From: Kiritimatiellales bacterium
Lineage (GTDB): Bacteria; Verrucomicrobiota; Kiritimatiellia; Kiritimatiellales; Pontiellaceae
DNA length: 64,000 nt
Reading direction: 5' to 3'
NCBI GenBank assembly: GCA_003246265.1
Contig: QKAU01000014.1
Location: 1-64,000, forward strand
In this document: positions 10,274 through 18,958 of the stretch, one piece after another
Numbering within the stretch: position 1 is the stretch's first letter
Layout: every line of letters starts with the position of its first letter
Made by a program: the position numbers and the translations under genes
Notes under the pieces: model-generated
The model's input: only the letters and a program-made list of their open reading frames with translations
Database searches by the model: none
What the model was told of the DNA's origin: nothing

Positions 10274-12169
10274 CTAGGGTCTTGTTGTGTTGCCGTCGCC
10301 GCGGGAAGGAGCCAGGACGGGCACCTCCAGCTTCCCGTCATCCGCCCCTGCGGCAAAGTTGCTGGTCTCGACCTTGCTTTCGCCCGTTTTTGCCCACGCG
10401 ATCTCCACCCGACCGTCACCGAGCACGATATTCTGCAACTTGGCGCGCAATGCATCCAGCACCGGCCGGTAGTACGGATCGTAGGCGACGTTATGGATTT
10501 CACCGGGATCCACGCGCAAGTCGAACAGGGCCGGCTCGATCTCCTGCAGGTCCGCCTTGACGGCCCACTCGATCTCCTTGCCGGCCGTGCCGGGTGTCAC
10601 GGCGTTCCCCTTGTGGGGCCGAATCCGCATGGCGAACTTGTAGTCCCTCGTGCGGATCACCGCCCGCGGTCCGATCACCCAGGTGGGCTCGGCAATGATG
10701 TAGTCGCGGGGGCGCAGCGTGCCGGCCGCGGTTTTCGCCAGGTCGCGCCCGTCGAGGTAGGCGTAGTCGGGCTTCGAGATATCGATGCCGGCCGCAGCGA
10801 GGAAGGTCGGCGCCAGGTCCACGAAGCCGGTGAAATCGGCCACCACCTTGCCCGCGGGGAACCGCTTCCGGTCGGACGATACGACGATGACGGGATTGTT
10901 GAGGTCGAAGTCGTACTGGAGGAATTTCTTGATCATGCCGTGCTCGTTGAGCTTCCAGCCGTTGTCGCCGCAGACATAGAGGATCAGCCAAGGCCGGCCC
11001 TGCTGCTCGGAATAGCGGATGAATCCATCGGCCAGCTTGCCCACGAGCGAGTCGCCGTAGGCGCAATAGGCGTAGTAGTCGGCAACCATCTGCTGCTTCT
11101 CGGCGTCGGTGAAGTGGTCGCTCCCCATGGCCGTGAAGGCCTTTGCGATCTGGGGCGGGAAGCTGGCCAGCTCCTCCGGGGTGAAGGTCGGAATTTCGTA
11201 GCGCAGTTTGGCAAACTTTTCCCGGAACTCCGCCGGCGGCAGCACGGGCGTGTGGGGGAACTCGAAGCCGCAATGGATGAACACGGGTTTCGCCGGATCG
11301 GGACCCTTTTGCTTCCTGCCCAGCATATCCGTATAGTTCTGTCCGGCATGGGCCAAATGGTCTAGCAGGGCGTTCCCGAAGTTGGCGTCACGTGTTTGAT
11401 CGCCCGGCAGGGGGTTGACCCCGCCTAGAATCTCGCCCTGCCCCTCTTCCTCGTCGCCCGCGCCCCCGCCTCCGGTGCCGGGACGATAGTCGCGGAAGAG
11501 TTCCAGTCGCTGCTGGATCTGCCGGCTGTCGTTTGGCGTTGCCTGCGCATCCTCAGGCCATGCGAGCCTGGTCCCGTCGGGAAAATAGAAGTATTCCGTC
11601 TTAGGACCCTGCCTGCCGCCGGACCATTTCGTTTCCGGGTACCATTCCACCCGTCCCGCGGCTGCAAATTCATTCCGATAGCCGAGGTCGGTCTGGTAGA
11701 GCACCGGGTCGCCGGGGTTCCCTTTCTTGCCGGCGAAATGCTGGGCGCGGATGCCCAGCTTGCCCACGGTGATGGTCTGGTAGCCCGCCTGGTCGCGCAG
11801 GATCTCCGGGACCATCGGCTTCCAGTGCGCCATGCCCGCAGGATTGTAGTACTCGAAGCCGTAGACGCCGGTACTGTGCGAATAGCGGCCCGTGTGCATG
11901 ATGGTCCGCGACGGCGCGCAGCTCGGGTTGTGGTTGAAGGTGTTGATGAACGTGGTGCCCATCAGCGCCAGGCGGTCCACGTTCGGCGAGAGTACGCTGC
12001 CCAAGGGGCTACCGGGGGCATCGCTGCGGATCCGGTTGAAGGCGGCGATCGAATCGGGCCGCTGGTCGTCTGTCAGGATCCACAGGATGTTCGGTTGCCG
12101 TTGAGGTGCCGCCAAGGATGTCATCGCACCGCCAAGGAGCGCCAGCCAGATCCGAATGGTTGTTTTCAT
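10274..12169 (-). CDS. S1-family sulfatase, secreted (CAPSR)
   Basis: A 631-aa sulfatase with formylglycine Cys84 in SCAPSRTIMHTGRY, metal motif LTDDQRPDS at residues 32-40 and a GDNGWKLNEHG metal site. The signal peptide is MKTTIRIWLALLGGAMTSLAA. An acidic, Gly-rich insertion (GTGGGGAGDEEEGQGE) around residues 230-245 is absent from its two close paralogues at 5361-7208 and 12186-13997 and may be a surface loop. The C-terminal domain includes RDYIIAEPTWVIGPRAVIRT, shared with those paralogues. It is separated by only 16 nt from the sulfatase upstream, so cotranscription is very likely. Confidence 0.9.
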   Translation of the reverse strand: MKTTIRIWLALLGGAMTSLAAPQRQPNILWILTDDQRPDSIAAFNRIRSDAPGSPLGSVLSPNVDRLALMGTTFINTFNHNPSCAPSRTIMHTGRYSHSTGVYGFEYYNPAGMAHWKPMVPEILRDQAGYQTITVGKLGIRAQHFAGKKGNPGDPVLYQTDLGYRNEFAAAGRVEWYPETKWSGGRQGPKTEYFYFPDGTRLAWPEDAQATPNDSRQIQQRLELFRDYRPGTGGGGAGDEEEGQGEILGGVNPLPGDQTRDANFGNALLDHLAHAGQNYTDMLGRKQKGPDPAKPVFIHCGFEFPHTPVLPPAEFREKFAKLRYEIPTFTPEELASFPPQIAKAFTAMGSDHFTDAEKQQMVADYYAYCAYGDSLVGKLADGFIRYSEQQGRPWLILYVCGDNGWKLNEHGMIKKFLQYDFDLNNPVIVVSSDRKRFPAGKVVADFTGFVDLAPTFLAAAGIDISKPDYAYLDGRDLAKTAAGTLRPRDYIIAEPTWVIGPRAVIRTRDYKFAMRIRPHKGNAVTPGTAGKEIEWAVKADLQEIEPALFDLRVDPGEIHNVAYDPYYRPVLDALRAKLQNIVLGDGRVEIAWAKTGESKVETSNFAAGADDGKLEVPVLAPSRGDGNTTRP

Positions 12170-12185
12170 TCTATTCCCACCACGT

Positions 12186-13997
12186 CTACAGTTTCAGTTT
12201 CTTGTCGTCCGAGCCGGGCGCAAAATTGCTCCGGTAGAGCTCGGTTCCGTCGGCCTTGGGCCCCCAGCCCACTTCTACGCGGTTGTCGCCGAGTACGATG
12301 TCCAGGAGCTTTTGCTGCATGCGTTCCGCCACCTCGCGGTATTCGGGATTGAAGGCCAGGTTGTTGACCTCATGCGGATCGGTCGGCATGTGATAGAGAC
12401 CGGGATCGAGTTCCTTGTAGGATGCATTGCGGGCCCACTCCAGGTTTTCACCCCGCCGGGTATTCGGACGGGTCTGCATGGAGAAGACAAAGGCCTTCGT
12501 GCGGATGAAGGCCCGCGGTCCCGTCACGGCATGGCTTTCGCCGATGACGTACTCGCGCGCCGGGATTTCGCCGGAGACGACCTTGGCCAGATCGTAGCCG
12601 TCCAGATAGCCGAACCTCCCCTCCTTCAGGTCGGCACCGGCGGCCGCCAGGCAGGTCGGGGCGATATCCACGAACTCGGTGAAATCGGTCACCACCTTGC
12701 CGGCCGGAAAGGCGGACTTGTCGGACGACACCACGATGATGGGGTTGTGGCTGTCGATGTCCCAAGGCGTGAACTTTCCCTCGGCCCCGTGGTCGTTGAG
12801 TTTCCAGCCATGGTCCCCGCAGACATACACGACCAGCCAGGGCTGGCCATGTTTCTCGCTGTACCCGATGAAGGCGTCGACCGCCTGGCCGACGAGCGCG
12901 TCGCCATAGGCGCAGAAAGCATAGTAGTCCTGGATCATCTTCTGCTTTTCTTCATCCGTAAAGTGGTCGGTATAGGCGTTCTCGACCTGCTTGCGCATCT
13001 GCCTGGGCATCGTTTCGAGCTCCTTCTCGTCGAAGGCCGGCACCGTGTAGGTGTGCTCATGGAAACGGGCGCGATAATCGGCCGGCGGGAGCACCGGCGT
13101 GTGCGGGAAATCGAAGCCCAGATGGCAGAAGAGCGGCTTCTCCGGATCGACACCCTTGACCGCTTGGGATCCCACGTTGAACGGCTTGTTCTCGTTGTCC
13201 AGATAGTCGCAGAGCACCCGCGCATACCAGCCGTCGCGGGTTTTCCCCGCCGGCTGGGAGCTGACCCCTGCAAGGATCACGCCTTCATCGACCGGCATCG
13301 GCTTGCCCTTGTCGTAATTTCTCAGCAGATCATACTTCTGCATGGTGGCCGCCGCGGAACCGGCATATTGCGGGAACCGCTTTTCTAGCTCCAGCGAGGC
13401 GTATTCAAACTTGCCGTCCGGCGTCACGAAATAGCGGACATCCTTGAGCGGCGGATCGAGCTTGACCCCATCCAGCTCGTAGAACCAGTCCTTGCCCCAG
13501 CCGGTCAGGCCATCCTTGTGCATCTGCTTGAAGTCGACATCCTGTTCGTATAGCTGGAATGGAGCGGCCTTGCCGTTCTTGAGCGTTTTGACGCGTACCC
13601 CCAGCTTGCCCACATGGAAGGTTTGGTAGCCGAGTTCCAGCATGCTTTCGGGCAGCGAGGGCCGCCAGTGCTCCGCCTTGTTGTTGAAATATTCGAACTC
13701 GTAGACCCCCGAACGGAACGGATAGCGCCCGAAGTGCATCGATGCGCGCGACGGCGCGCAACCCTGGGCCTGGCAATAGGTGTTGATGAAGGTGGTGCCC
13801 ATCTCCGCCAACCGGTCCGTTTGCGGCGACTCCACATAACCGAGCGGACTCATCTCCTGCCCGTGCAGGACCCGGTTGAATGCGCGAATGGAGTCATAGC
13901 GGTGGTCATCCGTCAGGATCCAGAGGACATTGGGCTGCGTCGCCTCCACCAATTGGGAAGCCACGACGATCGATAATGCCAACAGTGCTTTTTTCAT
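12186..13997 (-). CDS. S1-family sulfatase, secreted (CAPSR)
   Basis: A 603-aa sulfatase with formylglycine Cys80 in [16 protein letters not shown], metal motif LTDDHRYDS (residues 28-36) and a [11 protein letters not shown] metal site. I place the start at the ATG at 13997, which begins a signal peptide ([19 protein letters not shown]) and follows AAGGGA; the frame is open to 14105 without a better ribosome site. It is the first gene of a run of six sulfatases and follows a 242-bp gap after the GH3 gene, where I see a candidate operator. It is paralogous to the proteins at 5361-7208 and 10274-12169. Confidence 0.9.
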   Translation of the reverse strand: MKKALLALSIVVASQLVEATQPNVLWILTDDHRYDSIRAFNRVLHGQEMSPLGYVESPQTDRLAEMGTTFINTYCQAQGCAPSRASMHFGRYPFRSGVYEFEYFNNKAEHWRPSLPESMLELGYQTFHVGKLGVRVKTLKNGKAAPFQLYEQDVDFKQMHKDGLTGWGKDWFYELDGVKLDPPLKDVRYFVTPDGKFEYASLELEKRFPQYAGSAAATMQKYDLLRNYDKGKPMPVDEGVILAGVSSQPAGKTRDGWYARVLCDYLDNENKPFNVGSQAVKGVDPEKPLFCHLGFDFPHTPVLPPADYRARFHEHTYTVPAFDEKELETMPRQMRKQVENAYTDHFTDEEKQKMIQDYYAFCAYGDALVGQAVDAFIGYSEKHGQPWLVVYVCGDHGWKLNDHGAEGKFTPWDIDSHNPIIVVSSDKSAFPAGKVVTDFTEFVDIAPTCLAAAGADLKEGRFGYLDGYDLAKVVSGEIPAREYVIGESHAVTGPRAFIRTKAFVFSMQTRPNTRRGENLEWARNASYKELDPGLYHMPTDPHEVNNLAFNPEYREVAERMQQKLLDIVLGDNRVEVGWGPKADGTELYRSNFAPGSDDKKLKL

Positions 13998-14151
13998 TCC
14001 ATTCCCTTTCGTGCACGAGATTTTCTTCGGTCCGGCACGCTGGCGGGTCGCAACGTACCCCGCCCCCCCAACCCCACCGGCTGAAAGTACATCGAGGCGA
14101 CGCAACTGCTCCCATTTTTTGGATAAAGAATCACCTATCCTAAAGTCTATA

Positions 14152-14171
14152 TCGGAAACGCTTTAATCCGA
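14152..14171. promoter_or_regulatory. Imperfect palindrome upstream of the sulfatase run, LacI-operator-like
   Basis: Within the 242-bp gap between the GH3 gene and the first sulfatase there is an interrupted inverted repeat, TCGGA at 14152-14156 and TCCGA at 14167-14171, around AACGCTTT. The same AACGCTTT octamer occurs at 16548-16555 upstream of the GH3 gene. LacI-family operators commonly have a central CG flanked by AA/TT. It lies about 155 nt upstream of the sulfatase start. The rest of the gap shows nothing else that I can name. Confidence 0.35.
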
Positions 14172-14239
14172 CCGCAGGCCGCTCGGCACGGCGCCCCCCT
14201 GGCGGCATGCGCCTGGTGCGGGGACCGGCCGCGCCAACC

Positions 14240-16474
14240 CTACCGTCCCGGGGCCACCTCGGTTTCGCTGAAGAAGATCTCCTTCTGCCCAAGCTGCCGC
14301 ACCGGCCCGGCCAGTTCCACGGCCCCTTCAAGACGGATATCCGTCGACGAAGCCCCGACCTTGAAAACATACTCGCCCGGCTCGATGACCAGCCCCATTT
14401 CCTTGTCGTAGAAGGCGAACTGCTGGGGCGAAACCCGGAACGTCACGCGCCGCACATCGCCCTTCTTCAACTCCACGCGGGCGAAGCCCTGCAGCGCGAT
14501 CGGGGGACGCGGCATGGAGAGCCCCTTGGCGGAGACATACAATTGCACGACCTCCGCGCCGTCCATTTTCCCGGTGTTGGCGACATCGAACGACACCTCG
14601 ATCCACGGGTCCGTGGTCCTGGCCCGTCGCGCCACCTTCAGGTTGCCATACTTGTACGTCGTGTAGGACAGGCCGTGGCCGAAGGGATAGAGTGGCATGT
14701 CCTGGGAATCGTAGCCGCCGCTGTGCCAGACAGGGCATTGTTCGTTGCTCCGCGGCACGGTCACCGTCATCTTCCCCGTAGGATTGACGTTGCCCAGCAG
14801 CACATCCGCCACGGCGTTGCCGCCCTCCTCGCCCGGATACCACGCCTGGACGATGGCCGCGCAACCGTCGTTGACGGCGGTGAGCACATGGGGGCGCCCC
14901 CCGAATACGATGAGCACCACCGGCTTCCCGGTCGCGATCAGCTTCTTGACAAACTCCTCCTGCTCGCCAGCCAGCCGAATATCCTTCCGATCGCGCCCTT
15001 CGCCGCATAGGTAGCGGTTTTCCCCCATCGCGGCAATGATCACATCGCTCTCCTTCGCCTTTTCAAGCGCCAGTTCCGGATTCGGAATGCCGAAGTCCTT
15101 CGAGGCGATTTCAACGACCTTCTTTTCCCGCTCGTCGCCGATATCCCCCACCTTTTCAACGGCACTCTTGTAGGACCCGGTCCACTCGCAGCCCCGCTCA
15201 TAGAGAAGCGTCACCGAATTCCCCAGCTTGCTTTCCAAGCCTTCCCGCAGGGTGACCAGCTTCGGGTTTTCGCCGCTGAGCGGCTTCTTGCCCCAGTAGA
15301 GGGAGAGGGTCTGCTGCGTGTAGTCCCCGAGCAGGGACTCCACCGCGTCGGCATTGGGACCGACCAGCGCGATCTTCTTCACGCCTTTCCCGATGGGCAG
15401 TACGCCGTCGTTCTTGAGCAGCACCAGCGACTGGCAGGCGGACACATAGGCGCGTTCGCGATATTCCGGTGGATCCATCACGATGTCTTTTTTCCGCTCG
15501 GCCGGATGATCCAGCAGGCCGAGCCGGCCTTTCAGCGTGAGGATGCGCTTCACGGAGCGGTCGATATCCTCCATCGAGATCAATCCCTCTTCCAGCGCCT
15601 GCGGCAGCAACTCGTAGGCATCCCCGTTCGGCAGTTCCAGATCCACGCCGGTCTTCAGGGCCACGGCGCCGGCGTGCAGCTTGTCCTCGGCATACTTGTG
15701 GGAGCCGTGGATCTGCTTGACGGCGAAATAGTCGGAGACCACCACCCCGTCGTACTTCCACTTCCCGCGCAGGATCTCCTTCAGCAGGAATTCGTTGGCA
15801 TGGGCCGGCACGCCGTTGTAGGCGTGATAGCCCGGCATGAGGCTCTGCGTGTTGCCCAACCGAACCACTACTTCATGCGGCATCAGGATCTCTTCCATGA
15901 ATTCGCGCAGGTCCTTGTTCTGTCCGCCATAGCCGGCAAAATGCTTGGTGGACGTGGCCACGCCCCTGGTCAGGTCGTCGGTCTGCATGCCTCTCACAAA
16001 GGCCAGGCCCATGCGGGACGTCAGATAGGCCGACTCGCCAAAGCTTTCCTCCATGCGGCCCCAATGGGCATTCCGACTCACGTCGAGCATGGGCGAAAGC
16101 GCCAGCGTGATCCCCAGATCGCGCATCAACTTCGAGGTATATGTGGTATTGATCCGCAGGAGTTCCGGATTCCAGGTGCACGAAATGCCGATCTGCTGCG
16201 GAAGGGTGGTCGCCCCATCGACATTGATGCCGGAGATCGCTTCGCCGCGCTCCAGCTTCGGCTCCCCGGCCGTGCCCATCAGTTGCGCGATCTTCTGCTC
16301 CAGCGTCATGGTTGAAACCATCTCCTCCACGCGCTGCTGGATCTGCGCCTCCCTTTCCGCAGTTATGCCCAAATCCTGCCTGGCGTTCGGACTCTGCCCG
16401 TCGGCCATGGCCGACGCCAGACACACCATGATTCCCATACTCCCCGTCCCCAGCAGCCCGATGATCCTATCCAT
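14240..16474 (-). CDS. GH3 beta-glycosidase, secreted
   Basis: A 744-aa GH3 enzyme. The N-terminal barrel has STKHFAGYGG (Lys-His at about 178-179) and the nucleophile strand DGVVVSDYFAV with Asp248. The C-terminal alpha/beta sandwich begins near SLVLLKNDGVLPIG and includes YPGEEGGNAVADVLLG. It is followed by a fibronectin-III-like domain (VSFDVANTGKMDGAEVVQLYV). An N-terminal hydrophobic segment suggests export. The usual 'GIP...E.LHG' stretch before the FPQ-type motif is compressed here to EAISGINVDGATTLPQ. The family releases terminal beta-linked sugars. It is the first gene of the 1-16474 block, with a perfect palindrome 65 nt upstream of its start. Confidence 0.9.
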   Translation of the reverse strand: MDRIIGLLGTGSMGIMVCLASAMADGQSPNARQDLGITAEREAQIQQRVEEMVSTMTLEQKIAQLMGTAGEPKLERGEAISGINVDGATTLPQQIGISCTWNPELLRINTTYTSKLMRDLGITLALSPMLDVSRNAHWGRMEESFGESAYLTSRMGLAFVRGMQTDDLTRGVATSTKHFAGYGGQNKDLREFMEEILMPHEVVVRLGNTQSLMPGYHAYNGVPAHANEFLLKEILRGKWKYDGVVVSDYFAVKQIHGSHKYAEDKLHAGAVALKTGVDLELPNGDAYELLPQALEEGLISMEDIDRSVKRILTLKGRLGLLDHPAERKKDIVMDPPEYRERAYVSACQSLVLLKNDGVLPIGKGVKKIALVGPNADAVESLLGDYTQQTLSLYWGKKPLSGENPKLVTLREGLESKLGNSVTLLYERGCEWTGSYKSAVEKVGDIGDEREKKVVEIASKDFGIPNPELALEKAKESDVIIAAMGENRYLCGEGRDRKDIRLAGEQEEFVKKLIATGKPVVLIVFGGRPHVLTAVNDGCAAIVQAWYPGEEGGNAVADVLLGNVNPTGKMTVTVPRSNEQCPVWHSGGYDSQDMPLYPFGHGLSYTTYKYGNLKVARRARTTDPWIEVSFDVANTGKMDGAEVVQLYVSAKGLSMPRPPIALQGFARVELKKGDVRRVTFRVSPQQFAFYDKEMGLVIEPGEYVFKVGASSTDIRLEGAVELAGPVRQLGQKEIFFSETEVAPGR

Positions 16475-16538
16475 TGCGTATTCCTTCTATTCGTGCAATC
16501 TACCGTGGCCTCGCGTTCCGCCCTAGCCACTCCAGATT

Positions 16539-16550
16539 GTTAACGTTAAC
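16539..16550. promoter_or_regulatory. Perfect 12-bp palindrome GTTAACGTTAAC upstream of GH3
   Basis: GTTAACGTTAAC is self-complementary and lies about 65 nt before the GH3 start, immediately followed by GCTTTCGG. With a central CG flanked by AA/TT it looks like a LacI-family operator. The overlapping octamer AACGCTTT (16548-16555) recurs before the first sulfatase (14157-14164). The regulator is unknown; the only LacI protein in the window is at 54962-55987. Confidence 0.45.
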
Positions 16551-16606
16551 GCTTTCGGCGGCGGGTCGTCGATACATAACATCGGCCGTACGGCTGGAAA
16601 AAGGAA

Positions 16607-17674
16607 TCAAGGGCATTGGATTACGCCCTGCGCCCAATAACACCCGCCGCACACGGGAAACGGGTTGCCGAAGCAATCCTCTTCGTTGCGCTCCAGCTTT
16701 TCGCACCCGCCGCAAACCGTGCACGGAGAGAACGCGAACCGCCGAACCCGCTCCCGGAACTCCCGGTATGCCGGCTTGTTCCAGATGGCCGCCAGAGATT
16801 CGCTGTGGATATTGCCATACGCCTTGGGCTGAATCGCCCGTTCATAGCCATGGAGATAGGTCCTGTTCGCATACAACAATGCCAGGCATGGCGCCAGACG
16901 CCCATCCGCTCCGACGACCACCGCACCTTCACGCACAAACGTGCAGCAGCCCTTTTTCCCCTCGGAGGGCTGATCCTCCAGTCCCCCGTCAAGCAGCCGC
17001 TCGGGCCAATCGATTGCCAAGCCGCGCTCTTCGGCAAACTTCGGCAGGAGGCTATTCAGATCATAATAGAGCACCTCTCCAACCATTTCGGGCGTGTACG
17101 GCAGCACGTTCGTGACCTTGAGTTCCACGGCACCCAATTGCCTTGCCAGCCCAACCACGGCCGGGAGCTCATGCACATTGCTCTTCATCATCACGAATGA
17201 AAGCCCAAGTTCCATGGCACACCGGGAACCGGCGCGTAGCTCGCTTAACCGAAGCAGGTTTGCAATCACCTCGTCGTGCCGGGCCCCCTTGCGGATCTTT
17301 TCATACTGCTCCATGGACGCGCCATCCACGGAGACCCACAGCCGGGCCAAACCGGCGTCCATCAAACGCCGGCCCATTTCCCCATCCAGCAGCGAGGCGT
17401 TGCTGATCAGCTCTACCCGGATGCCGGCCATGGCCAGCACCGAAACGATTCGAACGATATCCGGGTGGCAGAGCGGTTCCCCGAAACCACCCAGCACAAC
17501 GCTTTTCAGCGACGGCAGGGAAGCCATTTCGCCAGCCAACCTGGTGATGGACGCAATAGGCAGCTCGGAAGACCCGGACGACCAGCTATTGCGAATGCAG
17601 GTACCGCAATGCAGGTTGCAGCGGTTCGTCGGTTCAATATAGACTTTCCGAACATCCGGCTCGTCCCCGCCCAT
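16607..17674 (-). CDS. Tungsten-cofactor-oxidoreductase-type radical SAM maturase with SPASM-like tail
   Basis: A radical SAM protein with Cys19-x3-Cys23-x2-Cys26 in RCNLHCGTCIRNSW near the N-terminus, GGFGEPL as a SAM-contact strand and a Cys-rich SPASM-like C-terminus (CTVCGGC ... CFGNPFPVCGGC). The EPTNRCNL.C.TCIRNSW signature matches the family encoded beside tungsten-containing AOR-type oxidoreductases. An AOR gene and full pterin-cofactor genes lie in this same island. The frame is open to a GTG at 17713 (ATG at 17704), but I choose the ATG at 17674, preceded by AGGGGGACGGGCC, which puts the motif at the usual distance from the N-terminus. It is divergent from the ModE operon. The alternative, an anaerobic sulfatase maturase, is less likely despite nearby sulfatases. 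Confidence 0.75.
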   Translation of the reverse strand: MGGDEPDVRKVYIEPTNRCNLHCGTCIRNSWSSGSSELPIASITRLAGEMASLPSLKSVVLGGFGEPLCHPDIVRIVSVLAMAGIRVELISNASLLDGEMGRRLMDAGLARLWVSVDGASMEQYEKIRKGARHDEVIANLLRLSELRAGSRCAMELGLSFVMMKSNVHELPAVVGLARQLGAVELKVTNVLPYTPEMVGEVLYYDLNSLLPKFAEERGLAIDWPERLLDGGLEDQPSEGKKGCCTFVREGAVVVGADGRLAPCLALLYANRTYLHGYERAIQPKAYGNIHSESLAAIWNKPAYREFRERVRRFAFSPCTVCGGCEKLERNEEDCFGNPFPVCGGCYWAQGVIQCP

Positions 17675-17745
17675 GGCCCGTCCCCCTGAATCTGGCTCCA
17701 GCATAAAAATCACTAATCCACATCAATTTACTAGAACATCCGCCC

Positions 17746-17764
17746 CCATGTGCTAAAAACATGG
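17746..17764. promoter_or_regulatory. Inverted repeat CCATGT-N7-ACATGG in divergent promoter
   Basis: The 188-bp region between the radical SAM gene and the small Cys-tailed gene contains a perfect 6-bp inverted repeat, CCATGT and ACATGG, with a 7-nt spacer. It is 72 nt upstream of the radical SAM start. The arms contain ACATG/CATGT half-sites that resemble those of the 17822-17843 motif, but in the opposite arrangement. It could be an operator or a stem-loop. Confidence 0.35.
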
Positions 17765-17821
17765 TGATTTTGCTCGAACCATGTCGATGGTAGCGGTGGC
17801 GGTCTTTTTTTTTCGGACGTC

Positions 17822-17843
17822 GATATGTTCGCAGATGCATGTC
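17822..17843 (+). promoter_or_regulatory. Candidate W/Mo-island operator, copy 1 (AGATGCATGTC at 17833-17843)
   Basis: A 22-bp near-palindrome with left arm GATATG and right arm CATGTC ends 19 nt before the start of the first gene of the ModE/Moco operon. The same layout (15-nt offset between arms, identical AGATGCATGTC right half) occurs at 22335-22356 before the TonB receptor. The right half alone recurs at 31779-31789 before the AOR gene. Binding by the ModE-like protein encoded at 18049-18426 is an inference. A structured RNA leader is the alternative, since the arms could pair. Confidence 0.55.
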
Positions 17844-17862
17844 GGATTGCAAGGGGGTATCG

Positions 17863-18042
17863 ATGAGTCATCTGAAAGAGGCCGTATTGGAAAAGAGCTT
17901 CGTGTCGGACGGAAAGACCCGGCTGCGGTGCGCCGATGCCTTCTCCATCGCTGAAAAACTGGATGTCAGGGTGTCCGAGGTGGGAACCCTCTGCCAGCAG
18001 GAGAACATCCGCATCTGCACCTGCCAGCTCAAGTGCTTTTGA
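17863..18042 (+). CDS. 59-aa Cys-tailed small protein of the Moco/W operon
   Basis: I do not recognise a named function. The start at 17863 follows a strong AAGGGGG ribosome site with a 6-nt spacer; the upstream in-frame ATG at 17839 lies inside the candidate operator and has no ribosome site. The protein has a helical middle, RCADAFSIAEKLDVRVSEVG, resembling a small helix-turn-helix, and a C-terminus ending ICTCQLKCF. The four Cys there and in GTLCQQ could bind a metal or cluster. Six nt separate it from the ModE-like gene, so the two are cotranscribed. The pattern 'C..A..IA..L.V....VG..C....I....CQL.CF' looks conserved rather than random, and a regulatory or metal-sensing partner of the ModE-like protein is my guess. 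Confidence 0.7.
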   Translation: MSHLKEAVLEKSFVSDGKTRLRCADAFSIAEKLDVRVSEVGTLCQQENIRICTCQLKCF

Positions 18043-18048
18043 CCCGTC

Positions 18049-18426
18049 ATGAAACTTCTTCCTCATATCCGCATCTGGCTTTCAACCGATTTCGCCCAGG
18101 ATGTGATCGGCACGGGTCGCTACCGCCTGTTGCGGACCATCGGGGAACTCGGGTCGCTATCGGCCGCCGCCGAACAGCTGGGCATCAGCTACCGCAAGGC
18201 ATGGGACGATCTCAAGAAGGCGGAGAAGAGCATTGGCTGCAGGCTGATAAGCAAAAGCCGGGGCGGCAGCGGGGGCGGTGGAAAAACGGAACTCACGGCC
18301 GATGGGATCCGGCTCATCGGGCTGTATGAACAATTTGCCGGGAAGGTCGAGCGGTTCGCCATGGAGACCTTCAACACCCTGGCGAAGGAAATAGGCGGGG
18401 GACAGGAACATGATCGCGTGCCCTGA
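18049..18426 (+). CDS. ModE-like N-terminal HTH protein without TOBE domains
   Basis: A 125-aa winged-helix protein of the ModE N-terminal (LysR-like) type: RLLRTIGELGSLSAAAEQLGISYRKAWDDLKKAEK, followed by a Gly-rich wing (RGGSGGGGKTELTADG) and a dimer-type helix. Classical ModE has C-terminal TOBE/MOP domains that bind molybdate; they are absent here. The protein either senses nothing by itself or relies on a partner. Its place at the head of the cofactor operon, 6 nt after the small Cys-tailed gene, and the repeated AGATGCATGTC motif upstream of three island transcripts make it the natural candidate regulator. Its 3' end overlaps the MobB-like gene by 17 nt. Confidence 0.85.
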   Translation: MKLLPHIRIWLSTDFAQDVIGTGRYRLLRTIGELGSLSAAAEQLGISYRKAWDDLKKAEKSIGCRLISKSRGGSGGGGKTELTADGIRLIGLYEQFAGKVERFAMETFNTLAKEIGGGQEHDRVP

Positions 18427-18958
18427 AATGATCATCATCGGCGCGGCCGGACGCCATGTCGGGAAGACCGAATTCTGCTGCACCCTGATCCGCCGCCTCG
18501 CGGCGGACCATTCCGTGGTGGGCATCAAGATCACGCCGGTCGACGAACCCTTGGGCACGCCCCCCTATCTCGTCACGGAAGAGAGCGCTTCGTCATCGGA
18601 CAAGGATACCAGCCGCATGGTGCGGGCGGGCGCGGACAAGGTCTTCTGGCTCCGCACCTCCCGCGAACATCTCGCGGATGCCTTGCCGCACCTCCTGCAG
18701 CGGATTCCCGAAAAAACCGTCATGGTCTGCGAGTCCACCAGCGCAGGCGCGTTCATCCAACCCGGGATCTTCCTGATCATCCGCGCGAAGGGTGCCGAAG
18801 AGGTCAAACCTTCGTTCGCGCTGTTGAGCCACAGGGCCGACAGGATCATCACCTTCGACGGAGCGGGATGGGATTTCCACCCCGGCCAGGTCCGCTATAC
18901 CGATGGCCATTGGCACTTCGAACCTGCCGCTGCGGCAACAAAAGAGGGTGAAGCATGA
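18410..18958 (+). CDS. MobB-like P-loop protein
   Basis: A 182-aa protein with a P-loop at the N-terminus (IGAAGRHVGKTEF), a following VVGIKITPV strand as in MobB-type GTPases, and DTSRMVRAGADKVFWLRTSREHL in the middle. MobB proteins assist nucleotide attachment to molybdopterin. This branch is distant, and in a tungsten-AOR setting, where the cofactor carries no nucleotide, its role may differ. The ATG at 18410 follows CAGGAAC, overlaps the ModE-like gene, and the stop overlaps the moeA start by ATGA. It is probably cytoplasmic. Confidence 0.65.
   Translation: MIACPEMIIIGAAGRHVGKTEFCCTLIRRLAADHSVVGIKITPVDEPLGTPPYLVTEESASSSDKDTSRMVRAGADKVFWLRTSREHLADALPHLLQRIPEKTVMVCESTSAGAFIQPGIFLIIRAKGAEEVKPSFALLSHRADRIITFDGAGWDFHPGQVRYTDGHWHFEPAAAATKEGEA

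Noticed and set aside
16607..17674. Radical SAM/SPASM protein as anaerobic sulfatase maturase (anSME) for the eight sulfatases
   Set aside because: The CNLHCGTCIRNSW signature and the position beside AOR and pterin-cofactor genes fit the tungsten-oxidoreductase maturase family better. anSME is expected elsewhere in the genome.
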